Source: Camellia lanceoleosa
Lineage: Eukaryota > Streptophyta > Magnoliopsida > Ericales > Theaceae
Assembly: GCA_025200525.1 (NCBI GenBank)
Contig: CM045758.1
Coordinates: forward strand, 5,266,580 to 5,330,579
Reading direction: 5' to 3'
Length of the DNA: 64,000 nucleotides
Shown: in pieces, positions 11,569 to 23,080 of the stretch
Numbering within the stretch: the stretch's first letter is position 1
Layout of the letters: each line of letters starts with the position of its first letter
Made by a program: the position numbers and the translations under genes
The notes under the pieces: generated by a model
Databases searched by the model: none
Told to the model about the DNA's origin: nothing
Seen by the model: the letters and a program-made list of their open reading frames with translations, nothing else

Positions 11569-14500
11569 ATGAAGGGATTTCACGAGAGAACTTTTAATTC
11601 AAAGCATTGTTGTAAAACTTATTCTGATTCTCCAAATAGAACTTCTGGGTCTGTTTGTTCGGAGCCAGGATCTAGTGACAGTAAGCTCTCCAAGACTTCC
11701 TTATGGTCAGGATTTTTTCTATCTGCTTTCTCAACCTTTGAAACGCATGGTGATCCCAAAGGTTGTGGAAAGAAGGGATTCGGTACTAGAAGTAATGGGT
11801 GGACAGCAGCTGTGAAAAGAGTTATGAATGGTGGCTCAATGAGGAGAATTCAAGAGCGTGTGCTAGGGCTGTACAAGACTGGCATTTCTAGTTCAACAAG
11901 TGACATATGGCATCTTGGTTTGTGCTACAAAATTTCTCAGGAAGATTCGTCTAGTGATCTAGCTATTAGTGATGGACTAGCAGCATTTGTTGAAGATTTC
12001 TCATCAAGAATTTTGCTGACATATCGTAAAGGTTTGTTTTGTGGATTGTTGCCTCATTTCTGGATGAATTGAGTTAGGGTAGAAAACTGATGCTTACTGA
12101 TGATGTGGATAAAAGGATATTGTGTTTGTTAATTCGCAGGCTTTGCTGCTGTTGGAGACTCAAAATATACCAGTGATGTAAACTGGGGTTGCATGCTTCG
12201 GAGCAGCCAGATGCTTGTTGCTCAGGTATAGTACTGTCTTCTCTCATCTTTTATTTTACAAGTTCCATCCCAAATTGTTTCTCCGGCATGGAAAATGAGA
12301 ACCTAAAAATAACGTGCCAAATTTTTCATTTTTTCTTTCACAAATTAAAAAAATTTAAAGAGACCTTTTAATTGGTAAAAAAAGATTTAAAAATTTTAGT
12401 ATGAGAATACATTTTTTTTAAAGTTATTGTTTTCCGTGCTAGACAACAATTTGAGACGGAGGGAGTAATTACCATAAAATGTGTTTGTCATGAGCATATG
12501 TGATCTTATATTTGGTTTTTGGGCTAGGAATAGTTGCATGTTGTTCTATTACCCATGAGTTTCATTTTTTTTTTTGGGTTTATTTGTAATTTGTCAATGA
12601 ATGAATGGCTATTCATATCTACAGGCATTGATTGTACATCAATTAGGGAGATCCTGGAGAAAAACTTCTCATAAGGTAATATAAAACCAGAGTATCATAT
12701 TTATTATTTCTCTCCATCATATATTGTAAATATTTTTAAATTTGGAAGTCAGAATCTGTGGGATCTGGAGAATGGAGTAATGAATTTTGATAAATTGCTA
12801 AATGGTTATGCTCATGTAACTGCCTTTCCATATGCAGCCACTCAACAAAGAATACATTGAGATATTACATCTCTTTGGTGATTCTGAGGCATCAACATTG
12901 TCTATTCACAATCTTCTTCAAGCAGGAAATGGTTATGACCTCGCTGCTGGATCATGGGTTGGCCCTTATGCCATGTGTCGCACTTGGGAATCTCTAGTCC
13001 GCTTTAAGAGAGAGGAGAGTGAACTTGAAGACCAGTCTTTTCCCATGGCTATTTATGTTGTTTCTGGTGATGAAGATGGGGAGAGAGGTGGAGCTCCCAT
13101 TGTTTGCATCGAGGATGCTTCTAGACATTGTTTTGAATTTTCAAAAGGCCAGGCTAATTGGACACCTATTCTTTTGTTGGTTCCCTTGGTTCTTGGTCTT
13201 GACAAAATCAACCCCAGGTACTTGGGTACTTCTGATGCTTGTCTTCCTGTTCATCATCATTTGTTTTGTTGGCCTCATCAATTTTCACACAATTTTTACA
13301 ATGTATTTTTCAAACAATTTTGATCATAGCAAGTATTCATGTACTTCAATATTTTCTATGAGGTTACTTTTTTCTTGTTCTATGGCTATTAGGGGTTTAT
13401 TTTCCATGCATTGAGAATTGGTAAGCTCCCCTAATATGTTTACCGGGGTATGTTGATCTATATGATTCAGTGTCATAATTTTGTTTTGAGCAAATTGTTC
13501 TATGTGGCTGTGTGCACTGATATAATTGCTGGAAAACTAAATATGCTAAAGTTACTGCCTTGTGCGTCTTATTCCTTCCTTACCTTATTTGGTTTAATGT
13601 TGTCTTGTATGTTAATCAGAATTATTTTGTTTTTAAAATTCTGTTAGGTACATTCCTTTATTGAGCGCGACATTCACGTTTCCTCAGAGCCTTGGTATCC
13701 TGGGTGGTAGACCTGGTGCTTCAACTTACATTGTCGGCGTGCAAGATGAAGAGGCTTTCTACCTTGATCCACATGAAGTTCAGCCGGTACAGTGCAATAT
13801 TGCTTTTCCACATTGACTTGTATATGTAGTAATAAAATGGTTATCAGAATCTCGATCCGGATCACACTAAAATCTTAAATTTTGTAGGATCTTAAAGTGA
13901 TTACGATCTTATTCATAATATGATCCCAATTCTATTATGATTTTGATCTTCCAATTGTTTTTGTTATTATTTATTTGTTATATATATGTATATCTATATA
14001 AAAAATTTGACTACAAACTCATTTTTCAATCGTCTCTTTCAATTTATATTAACATAGAAAGTGCGTTATATCAAATTTATCATTTTTCTTTAGTCTTTTT
14101 AAAATTGTGCAACATACATTATCATTATCCATAATTTTTCATTTTATTTTGTGTTGAAAATAGAATCTTACGATTCTCGATCCGATTCTACGATCCGATC
14201 CACGAGTCTCTCCTAATGATCCCACTTAGGATTCCGATTTTAACAACCTTATTTGTGCATACCTAGGCTGGCAATCTGCTTGTTGTCAACTTGAATACAG
14301 TCTACATGCTTCACCTTCTCTTCTTTTCTTTTTTTCTTTTTTGCGAACATCCTACAAGCTTTATTTGTAATAAAAAAAAGGTCATAATTTCACGGGTGAA
14401 ATGAGACAAAACCTTAGTTTAAATCGAAGTTCATAGTATGAGTTGTTTTAAGAATATTGATTTGACAAAGTCCTTTTTCACTATAAATGGTAGGCAACCT

Positions 14501-15468
14501 TTGAAGTGCCACTGTTAGAAACTATGTTCATGCCCCTGTATGGAAGGTTGTGCTGGGTTTGTTTTGCAACTATATGTTTTATATCAAGCCTATATACTTA
14601 GCCTTCAAAATGTATACTAAAATGAAAAGTATAAATGCTAAATGCCTACGTGGTTTTTAACGGCAGTCCCAGCAAAATGTACGTCATTGTTTTCCTGTGT
14701 CTTGATTTGCTTTCCTTACTTTTATTTTCTCATTATTGTCCAGTAATGATCTTTAATTACCTGGAACGATGAAATATGTTGTTGCTAATAAAAAAAAATG
14801 GCATAACTATGTTGTTACCTTGTTGCTTTATGATGTGTGAGTATTCATAGTGTATACTACATTTTCTCCTTGGCTGGTCACATAATCAGGTAGTTGATAT
14901 CAGGAAGGATAATCTGGAGGCTGATACTTCATCTTATCACTGCAAGTAAGTTTTGAGACATAGTGATTGCTTTATTATCATCCTCCATTTACTTTATTCT
15001 TCTTCTATTTATTTGTGTTGCTTTTTGTTTTTCCTTTATTTGTTTTGATAATGATTCCAGTGTTGTGCGGCACGTACCACTTGACTCCGTTGATTCATCC
15101 TTGGCAATTGGGTTTTATTGCAGAGACAAAGGTATGGATGCTGGCTGGCTGTTCTTGATTAAATTCCATACATTCATTTTATTATTGCTCGAGAATTGAA
15201 GCTTTTTTGGGCATGACATTCTTTTTCTTTTGGTTTGGCAGATGATTTTGATGATTTTTGTAACCGTGCTTCCAAGCTGGCTGATGGATCGAAGGGTGCT
15301 CCATTATTTACTGTTACTCATACCCGCAATCCGCCAAGGGCAGCCGATCACTATGACATGTTGAGTGATACTAGTCGGAATCAACAGGACGAGTCTTTTG
15401 ACATTGTGCACGGTAATAATGCAGAGGGCGGAACACAAGAAGACGACTGTGATTGGCAACTCCTTTGA
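11569..15468 (+). CDS. ATG4: Cysteine protease ATG4 (autophagy), eight coding exons
   Basis: Coding exons are 11569-12031, 12140-12225, 12625-12675, 12838-13217, 13648-13786, 14890-14945, 15061-15131 and 15242-15468. All have GT-AG borders and compatible phases, giving 490 residues, close to the Arabidopsis ATG4 length as I recall it. ATG4 (peptidase family C54) trims the C-terminus of ATG8 to expose glycine for lipidation and later delipidates ATG8-PE, in the cytosol and at autophagosome membranes. Landmarks are the catalytic Cys in NWGCMLRSSQ (exon 2), FTFPQSLGILGG and GASTYIVGVQ, and the Asp/His pair in YLDPH (exon 5). The late GFYC and the DDFDDFC segment are also typical. The C-terminus ends DDCDWQLL, a W-x-x-L ATG8-interacting-type motif after acidic residues. 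The start is the first ATG of the family N-terminus; no stop or frameshift is present, so the gene looks intact. Confidence 0.95.
12259..12465. mobile_element. Stowaway (Tc1/mariner) MITE in ATG4 intron
   Basis: The right end reads TTTGAGACGGAGGGAG followed by TA, the classic Stowaway terminus. The left end, after TA at 12257-12258, carries the degenerate inverted copy CATCCCAAATTGTTT. The element is 207 bp and non-coding. Confidence 0.7.
13833..14255. mobile_element. Candidate GATCC-rich MITE in ATG4 intron
   Basis: Clusters of GATCC/GGATC and ACGATT at both ends (13850-13900 and 14165-14240) and roughly inverted termini (ATGGTTATCAGAATC; AAGGTTGTTAAAATCGG inverted) suggest a non-autonomous DNA transposon. 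No convincing target-site duplication was found. Confidence 0.35.
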
Positions 15469-15720
15469 CTGAGATGGTTTATATTCTGCGTCTGAAACTG
15501 AAAGTTGCGGTTTTGGGTTGGAAACTAGCACTCAATGCACTCTCAACCTGTACACAACCCCACAGCGCCTCTCTTATTAGCAGAACCACAATCTCAATTG
15601 GGTTCACGTTTGTTTGTTATTTTATAAAAATTGTTGGATTATTAAATGTGTAGAATAAATTATTCAACTTATTCATATGATTTACCATATACGGATGTTG
15701 TAATGTAAAAATGCAGCTAT
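15469..15720 (+). other. ATG4: ATG4 3' UTR with poly(A) signal
   Basis: AATAAA at 15654-15659 lies about 190 bases after the stop codon and is followed by a T-rich stretch. This is a plausible plant polyadenylation region; the exact end is unknown. Confidence 0.5.
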
Positions 15721-17774
15721 TTAATTTTTTGTTTCACAATTCTATACCATTTGAGTGCTGATTATTTGATTGAAAGTTCTATGCCATTTTATGGGTTTTG
15801 TGGCAATTTTTTTCGTAAATGGGTACTAGGATGTTGTGGTATGCCAGTTCTGGGGTTTGGTTTGAGTTATAAAAGTTGTTGAAGTGAGTGCTTTCATCGG
15901 ATTTTTAACTACCCAATATTGAATAAATCTAGGAATTGATCTATTGAAGTTTTTATTGTTTAAAATTGGCATTGCAAAGTCAGATTTTCATTTCTGAAAC
16001 AGTCGATTAATGTTTGGATTTTTCTACTTTTTAGATTTTTGTTTTTTGGTTTTTTATTGTCAGTGCGGCAGAAAGAGAAATGGAGAGGAGGATACATTTT
16101 GATCAACATTTGGAAACTAAAGATTGAAAAAAGGTTTTAGGATTCAACTTTTCAGACATAAACAGATTGAAAAAAATTATTTCTTCAAAATCATGGCCTA
16201 ATTATAGATTACTACATAAACGCCCATATGGTGAAATTATACAAGACAATTTACAAAGTGATGAAGATTTGATGAAAATTTACTTTAGTCCGGCCAGACG
16301 AATGGTAAGATTTGATGAAATGATGAGAGTGCATCATATTTAATTAAACTTTTATTCAAATTTGATGAATCGTTAGAGATGCTCTAGCAAGACATTTAGA
16401 ATAGGGGAAAAAAAAATACTAAAGAGTGCCCTTGAAGTATTATTGAATGTTAAAATTAAATTAATTTTGTGAAAATATTAAAAAAATATATTTATTTTAA
16501 TAAAAATTATATTAAATTAAAAAAGTATCTCGGCTGTGTTTGGTGAAGATTTCAAAACTCAATTTCACTCTTTGGTTTGAGTGTGGTGTTTGGTTAGAGT
16601 TTTCAAAAATTGATTCCACACCCACTTTTAAAAACACGTCTACCCAGTCACCCTCTTGGACGTCCGATCGGTTGACCAGAACGGTGTTCGTGTTTTTTTT
16701 TTTTTTGGCAATTGACACCTGTTATTTTTTTAATATTTTAAATAAAAAAATATTTTAAGAATTTTTTAAAATTTTTTATGAGTTTTGAACAAAATTTTAG
16801 ATTGTGCGTTTGGTTATGAGTTGTAAGCTTTTTAATCAAATAACTTTTTAAATTTCAAAAACTCAAAACTCCCTTCAAAATTCAATTCAAAACTCTTTTC
16901 AAAACCCATTACTAAACAAATTTTCTTTTTTCAAATTATAATTTCAAAACTCACAAACTCAAAATATAACTCTATTATCAAATCATAATTCTAAAACTCT
17001 AACAACCGGCTACCCTCGTTTTTAAAAAAAAAATTTCTTATGCCTTGTCAACATTTTTTAGTAAACAATTTTTTGGTTAAAGCTGTCATCGCACAAGAAA
17101 ATCACAAAAAGTTAATAGGAGAGTATATGCAATGGTGGACACCCACTGCCCTGCGAACTGTTTCAAAATTTCGGGTAATATTATGCATTTACCCCCTTAG
17201 TCTACAATTTGTGAAGGGTTGGCCCCTAGAAAAAAAATATAATTATATACTCACACTACAATTTCATTATATTTATTTATTTATTTTTAATTATAATTTT
17301 ACTTGAATTTAAAATTATCAAAAATAAATATATAAATAAAACAGCTTTGTTTTCTTTTTTGTCGTTTTTGTTTCTTTCTTTTATAAGTTGAGAATGGAAA
17401 AAGTAAGTGAGACCCACAACGTTTGAGTCTGAGTCTCCCATGACTTCTACTGCAATGCCGCCTATATCGTATCATATGCGCCTATCAAAAACAAAAATGA
17501 TTGCTTTTTATACGCCTTGCTAATTTTTGTAGCGAGAACTTAGTACTACTCCAACATATTACACCTAATGTTGTATTGACGAAACAATTCTCATTTAGAA
17601 ATTAATATTTTAAAATTCTTATTAAAATATGTAGAGATTTTTTTTTTTAACAACCAAAATTGTAAAAAAAATTAAAAGAGTGAAAATTATCATAAAACTA
17701 ATAAAAATATCTTGAAATTTATACTTATTTTGTCCTTTTATTTTTATTTTTATACTAAAAACAAAACCAACCAA
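15721..17774. other. Intergenic AT-rich DNA with MITE-like inverted segments
   Basis: No gene is seen. The region 16530-17000 contains repeated GTGTTTGGTTAGAGTTTT-type motifs and their inverted forms (ACCCATTACTAAACA). This typifies degenerate MITEs, but ends and target duplications are unclear. The rest is spacer. Confidence 0.4.
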
Positions 17775-17826
17775 AACCAAGCCTTAAGTCCCATCAAATG
17801 GGGTCGGCTACATGAATCCTTCTTCT

Positions 17827-19816
17827 TCACGCGATCCTATCAAAGGTCATTTCATTAGTCAGATTAAGTAGATTCATATCTCTATTTATAACGCTAGTCA
17901 ACGTTAATCTAGGCCTACCCCGTCCCCTAAGACTTCCATCTACCATTACAGCCTCGCATCTCTTCACTACTGCCTCTGTTAGTCTCCGTTGAATATGATC
18001 AAACCATCTCAAGCGATTCTCTCTCAACTTATCTTCTATCGGTGCTACTCCTACCCATTCCCAAATACACTCATTCCTAATCCTGTCTTGTCTAGTCTTA
18101 CCATATATCCACCTTAACATCCTCATCTCAGCCACACTCATCTTATTTATATGTTGTTTCTTGGTTGCCCAACACTCCATCCCATACAACATAGCTGGTC
18201 TAATAGCCGTTCTATAAAACTTACCTTTTAGTCTAGTGGGTATTCGTTTATCGCACAATACCCCAGACGCACTTCTCCACTTACACCATCCCGCCTTAAT
18301 CCTATGGGCCACATCTGCATCAATCTCTCCCGCTACTGTGATAATTGACCCTAAATAACGAAAATGTTCACTCTTAGGCAGTTCTTAATTCTCAATCTTC
18401 ACTACTCCTCTACTTTCATTGTTACTGTTACTAAATTTACACTCCATGTCCTATGTCTTAGTTCTACTTATTCGGAATCCTTTAGATTCAAGAGCTTTTC
18501 TCTAACTTTGTGTTAACTCCTTCTCTAGTCTCATCCACTAACACAATATCGTCTGCAAAAAGCATACACCATGGCACGTCATCCTGAATATTTATCGTAA
18601 ACTCGTTCATAACTAAAGCAAAAAGATAAGGACTTAAGGTAGATCTTTGGTGTAACCCTACAGTGATAGGAAATTCATTTGTCTCTCCAGTTGGCGATCT
18701 AATAGTGGTCACCACCCCTTCATACATGTCTCTAATCACGTCAATGTAGCTTTTTGTCACCCCTTTCTTCTCTAACACCCACTATATTATATCTCGGGAC
18801 ACTCTGTCATATGCTTTCTCAAGGTTGAGAAACACCATATGAATGTCTCTTTTCTTTTCTTTATACTTTTCTATTGCTCTCCTCAAAAGATAGATCGCTT
18901 CCATTATTAACCTACCAGGCATAAATCCAAATTGATTCTCTGACACCTCTGTTATGTCTCACAATCGGCGTTCCATCACCCTCTCCCATACTTTCATTAT
19001 ATGACACATTAGCTTGATTCATCTATAATTGTTATAATTCTGGACATCACCTTTATTCTTATAAATTGGCACTAAAATACTTTTCCTCCACTCATCTGGC
19101 ATGTTCCCAGTTAACAAAATTTTGCTAAACAACCTAGTCAACCAAGCAACTCCCTTTTTACCCAAACACTTCCAAGCTTCAATAGGGATATCATCGGGTC
19201 CTAAAGCCTTATTTGATTTCATCTTCTTAAGTGCAATCTCCACTTCAAAGTTCCTAATCCTGCGATAAAACCTATAGTCTTGGTTTATCATATTACTGGC
19301 TATTTCTTCCCCTATTGTCGTACTTCCATGTTCCTCATTTAACAGTTTCTCAAAATAATTCTTCCATCGTTCCTTAATCTCATCATCCTTCACCAATACC
19401 TTAGAATCCTCACTCTTGATGCACTTTACTTGATTAAAATCTCTTGTTTTCCTCTCCCGTATCTTAGCAAGTTTGTATACCCTCTTCTGTCCCTCCTTAC
19501 TATCTAGTCTAGTGTATAGGTCATCATAAGCTTTCAACTTAGTCTCTCTCACTACTTTCTTGACCTCCTTAGTAGCCAATCTATAGCTCTTAAGGTTTTC
19601 CTCAGTTCTATCCTTCTGCCACTTTTTAAAGCACTCTTTTTTTGCCTTAACTACCGCTTGAACCTCTTCCCTCCACCACCAAGTTTCCCTAGAACTGGGT
19701 CCCGTTCCTTTCAACGCTCCAAGCACTTCCCTTGAGATTCTCCTCATACAATTGGCCATCGAATTCCACATAGTGTTAGCATCACCTTCTAAGTCCCAAG
19801 TACCTTCCTTATCCAT
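17827..19816 (-). pseudogene. RTE LINE reverse transcriptase and C-terminal domain, fragmented
   Basis: Three open stretches remain: 19816-19019 (thumb approach, ending YKNKGDVQNYNNYR), 18778-18488 (palm, MLFADDIVLVDET, catalytic ADD intact) and 18312-17827 (C-terminal domain, MECWATKKQHINKM and MRMLRWIYGKTRQDRIRN). Intervening stops and frameshifts, for example around 19019 and 18480, make it inactive. Confidence 0.88.
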
Positions 19817-19894
19817 TCGATTCTTAAATATTTCTAATTTATCCCCTTTTAGGTCCCACCATCTCGTCCTATGACACCCACCATCCTTCCTAGC

Positions 19895-20332
19895 TTAGTA
19901 TTGCCCTCTAAAACATAAATCTAGTACCAAAATCCTATGTTGAGAGACCAGACTCTCTCCAGGAATCACCTTACAATCATTGCATTTTAGGCAGTTCACT
20001 TCTCTCACTAAGAAGTAATCTATTTGGCTCTTAACTAATCCACTCTTAAAGGTTATCAAATACTCCTCCCTCTTCTTATACATAGTATTGGCCACCACCA
20101 GGTTAGAAGCCAACGCAAAATCTAAGATTCTCTCTCCAGCCTCATTTCTGTCAACAAAACCGTATCCACCATGCACCCTTTCATAACCTAGTTTATCTAT
20201 GCCCACATGGCCATGAAAATCTCCACCTATAACCAGGTTCTCTCCTACGGGTATCTCCTGTAGGATCTCATCCATTTGCTCCCAAAAATCCCTCTTAGTC
20301 TGATCATCTAACCCTACTTGAGGGGCGTAAGC
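19895..20332 (-). pseudogene. RTE LINE endonuclease, C-terminal part
   Basis: It begins directly beyond the Gypsy insertion with APQVGLDDQTKRDFWEQ. It continues as GENLVIGGDFHGHVG (the usual GDFNGHVG catalytic segment with N replaced by H), RILDFALASNLVVANT and SQIDYFLVR. The terminal SDH-type motif has become SQHRILVLDL. Confidence 0.85.
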
Positions 20333-21358
20333 TGTGATATCCCTGTTCTGTATTATGTTAATTGGTCCCTAATATGTATGTGATTATATGTTTTGATATG
20401 ATTTTATGTGCCATTACGTGGATATATGTGGTTTTGGAACTCTATCTGTTCAGCGTAGGAAAATTTGTTTGAATCATCCACTTCGGGAATTAAATTGAGG
20501 GCCTTATTGGCCATAGAACCCGAAATTGATTACGCCATTGTGGTTGGCATAATTTTTAGAGCCTACGGTGAAATTTAATTGAAAATTGATTCGGGTTGGA
20601 TTAAATCGATTAAATTAATGAATTAAGTGCTCCTTTATTTATTATTTTTATATATGGTTTAGTGGAGCCATATAAGGGTCATATACACCCTTATTTGTTC
20701 CTTTTGACTTCAAAATATGAGAAATACATTTGAGAGGGTGTGAAGGCCGGCTATAGAGAGAGAAAAGAAGAGACTTGGGCAATTTTTGGCTCTAGCTTGG
20801 GAATTTGAAGATTTAACTCAGGAATTGACTAGAGTTTGGAAGTTTAAAGCTCCTAGGTGAATAACCAACCCGTAACCCATGAATTTGGGTTGTGATTTTG
20901 TGAATTAAAGATTAATTTGTGATCTAGGACATGAAAGGAGTTGGTTTTGATGAATTTGAAGACTATATATGCATGCATGCATGCATGTAGTGTTTTGAAT
21001 TTGCATATTTGAGCTTGAATTACATGACTCATGTTGCAATTTTGGTTGAAATCCATACATTTGACCATCTTTTCATCATATGAGATGGGAATGAAGGTTA
21101 TATGTCACATGCATGTACAATCCATGGAAGTAGAAGCTTTGAATGCATGAAATGGGTACATTGGTAATGAGTTTGGTGGAAAATGAGCCATGCATGTAGA
21201 TAAATTATGAAATTGAGCTTCAATATGTTGTAATTCTATGTTTGTACCATGTTAGTACATGACTATGTGAAGTTTGGACCGAAATCATGCATTTAGAGCC
21301 TTTGAATGTCGAGATGAAGCTCAAGAACACAATCTGGATTTTCCAGAATTTTGAGGTT

Positions 21359-21582
21359 CGCTCTAGCGGGAGAACCTCCGCTCGAGCGGGAAAATCGTGC
21401 TCCCAGCACTTTTTGCAGAGTTGGATGTCCGCTCGAGCGGGATATCTTATGTTCGAGCGGGGAGTTTTGTAGATAGGCCTTCTGCTTGAGCGCTCTATTA
21501 CACACTCGAGCGTATTTTTCATGTAACGAGTACTTTTGCAGGCCTTAGGGTCCGCTCGAGCGGGGAAGTTAACGCTCGAGCG
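21359..21582 (+). promoter_or_regulatory. Four phased CGCTCGAGCG dyads in the Gypsy LTR
   Basis: Half-sites start at 21359/21379, 21430/21450, 21483/21503 and 21553/21573. Each pair is exactly 20 bp apart and the 10-bp spacers differ in sequence. The segments between dyads contain TTTTGCAG or TTTTGTAGA. Function is unknown; promoter or RNA-structure roles are inferred. Confidence 0.7.
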
Positions 21583-21920
21583 GGGACCCTGTTTTCTGAA
21601 AATTCTAAATGCATTCTGTGTTATATTTTTCCGTTCTCTTTCACTTGTAAGCACTCTTAGGCATATGTTAAGCTTTGTAAATGAGTTGATGAGATAATAA
21701 CAAAGCCTAAAGAGGAATATGTGAATTAAAGAACGGATTGAACTGTTAATGACCCTTTTGTGTTCATGAAATGTGTAGGGTCAAGCTCCAGGGCAAATCC
21801 ACAAGCCGATCACTGTGAGTAATATCGATATTTGAATGCTTGTAAATGTCCAATTGTTTACTCCCTTTTAAGCTTTATAAATTGCTAATTGGGATTGTGG
21901 ACGTAAGTCAGATATTAATG

Positions 21921-22220
21921 CATAAATGGACCCAAGGTCGTTTTGATAAGCATAAATGGACCCAAGGTCGTTTTGTTAAACATAAATGGACCAAAGGTCA
22001 TTTTGTTAAACATAAATGGACCAGAGGTCATTTTGATGAAAATGAATGGACCAAATGTCGTTTTGATACAAATGTATGGGCCGAAGGCCGTTCTGACATG
22101 AATGAGTGGGCCAAAGGCCGTTTTGAAATGAATAAGTGGGCCAAAGGCCGTTTTGAAATGAATGATTGGGCCAGAGGCCGTTTTGACATAATCAAATGGG
22201 CCGAAGGCCGTGTCGTAGTG
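21921..22220 (+). repeat. Ten 30-bp tandem repeats in the 5' LTR
   Basis: Units follow AAATGGACCCAAGGTCGTTT with variants toward the 3' end (GGGCCAAAGGCCGTTTTGA). As 30 is a multiple of three, long frames stay open on both strands; I regard these as by-products, not genes. GGTC/GGCC cores give each unit short self-complementarity. Confidence 0.9.
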
Positions 22221-22844
22221 AATGTAAAGCTGAATGAGTAATAGGCCAGTGTGTACGGAACTATGATTTAAATTACCCATATATATATTAACTATAGAAA
22301 TGAATTGGGCCCAAGGCCGTTTGGAAAATGTTGTTTTACGTCTTGTCGCATAAATTCTGTAATTGATATTATTCACTGGGCTATCGCTCACGCTCATTCA
22401 TGTCTTTGTAGGTGAGCCAAGAGAGGTCCGCACCAGCCCAGGAAGCCCTGTAGAACAACCCAGATTTTGGAGAGTCAGCCCTCGTGTCTCACGTGCGAGA
22501 CCCGTCCTTGCCTTTTTGTTATGTAATTATATGTTGTTTTATTGGCAAGGGTTTTGTGTACATTTGTATGTAGTCTGATATGGGTTGGCTCAGTTTGATG
22601 ATCCTGTTGTAAAGAAGTTTATGCTACTATACTTTTGATGTGGGTTATTAACGCATATATGAGTATGGTCTGTTTGTTGTGCATATAAGCACCGCTCTAT
22701 GGACAAAGTTTTAAATTTTTGCTTCCGTTTGGCCCCTTTACTCTGACGAGTTATGTCCGTTTTGGTTTGAGGCCGTAGGTAATCACAGGATTACTGGCCG
22801 GTCGTGTCCTTAACCCATGGGGGCGGGTTGGGGTCCTGACAGAG

Positions 22845-22860
22845 TGGTATCAGAGCACGA
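22845..22860 (+). other. Gypsy primer-binding site (tRNA-iMet)
   Basis: TGGTATCAGAGCACGA begins three bases after the 5' LTR end. TGGTATCAGAGC is complementary to the 3' end of plant initiator tRNA-Met. Confidence 0.9.
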
Positions 22861-23080
22861 GTTGATAACTCACACACTTGTCCAAAAAGAACAATAAGCG
22901 TCTAGATAAAATCTAGGATGCATTCACGTAATGAATATGAATTTGGAAACATTGATTATGTGCTTAAATGTTTTGATTTGAGAAATTATGTGTTACAAGT
23001 TGTAATTCACTTGCATTGCAATTATTTGAATATGTGCGCCCTTAGATCTTTTGTATGAAATATAATGCAAGTTTAATTAG

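Larger units (their letters stand above)
20333..22841 (+). repeat. Gypsy 5' LTR (2509 bp)
   Basis: Begins TGTGATATCC and ends GGGTCCTGACA, directly before the PBS. Inside are a cluster of RY motifs (CATGCATG; 20960-21300), four 20-bp-phased palindrome dyads (21359-21582) and ten 30-bp tandem repeats (21921-22220). It differs from the 3' LTR by scattered substitutions, so the insertion is not brand new. Confidence 0.95.

Noticed and set aside
16530..17000. A complete MITE
   Set aside because: Repeated and inverted GTTTGGTTA motifs are present but no matching ends or target duplication could be fixed.
21921..22220. Regular repeats resembling a CRISPR array
   Set aside because: The repeats are contiguous without unique spacers, in a plant LTR; no cas genes.
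21846..22397. Long plus- and minus-strand frames with 10-residue repeats
   Set aside because: By-products of the 30-bp tandem repeats in the LTR; they occur on both strands and lack gene context.
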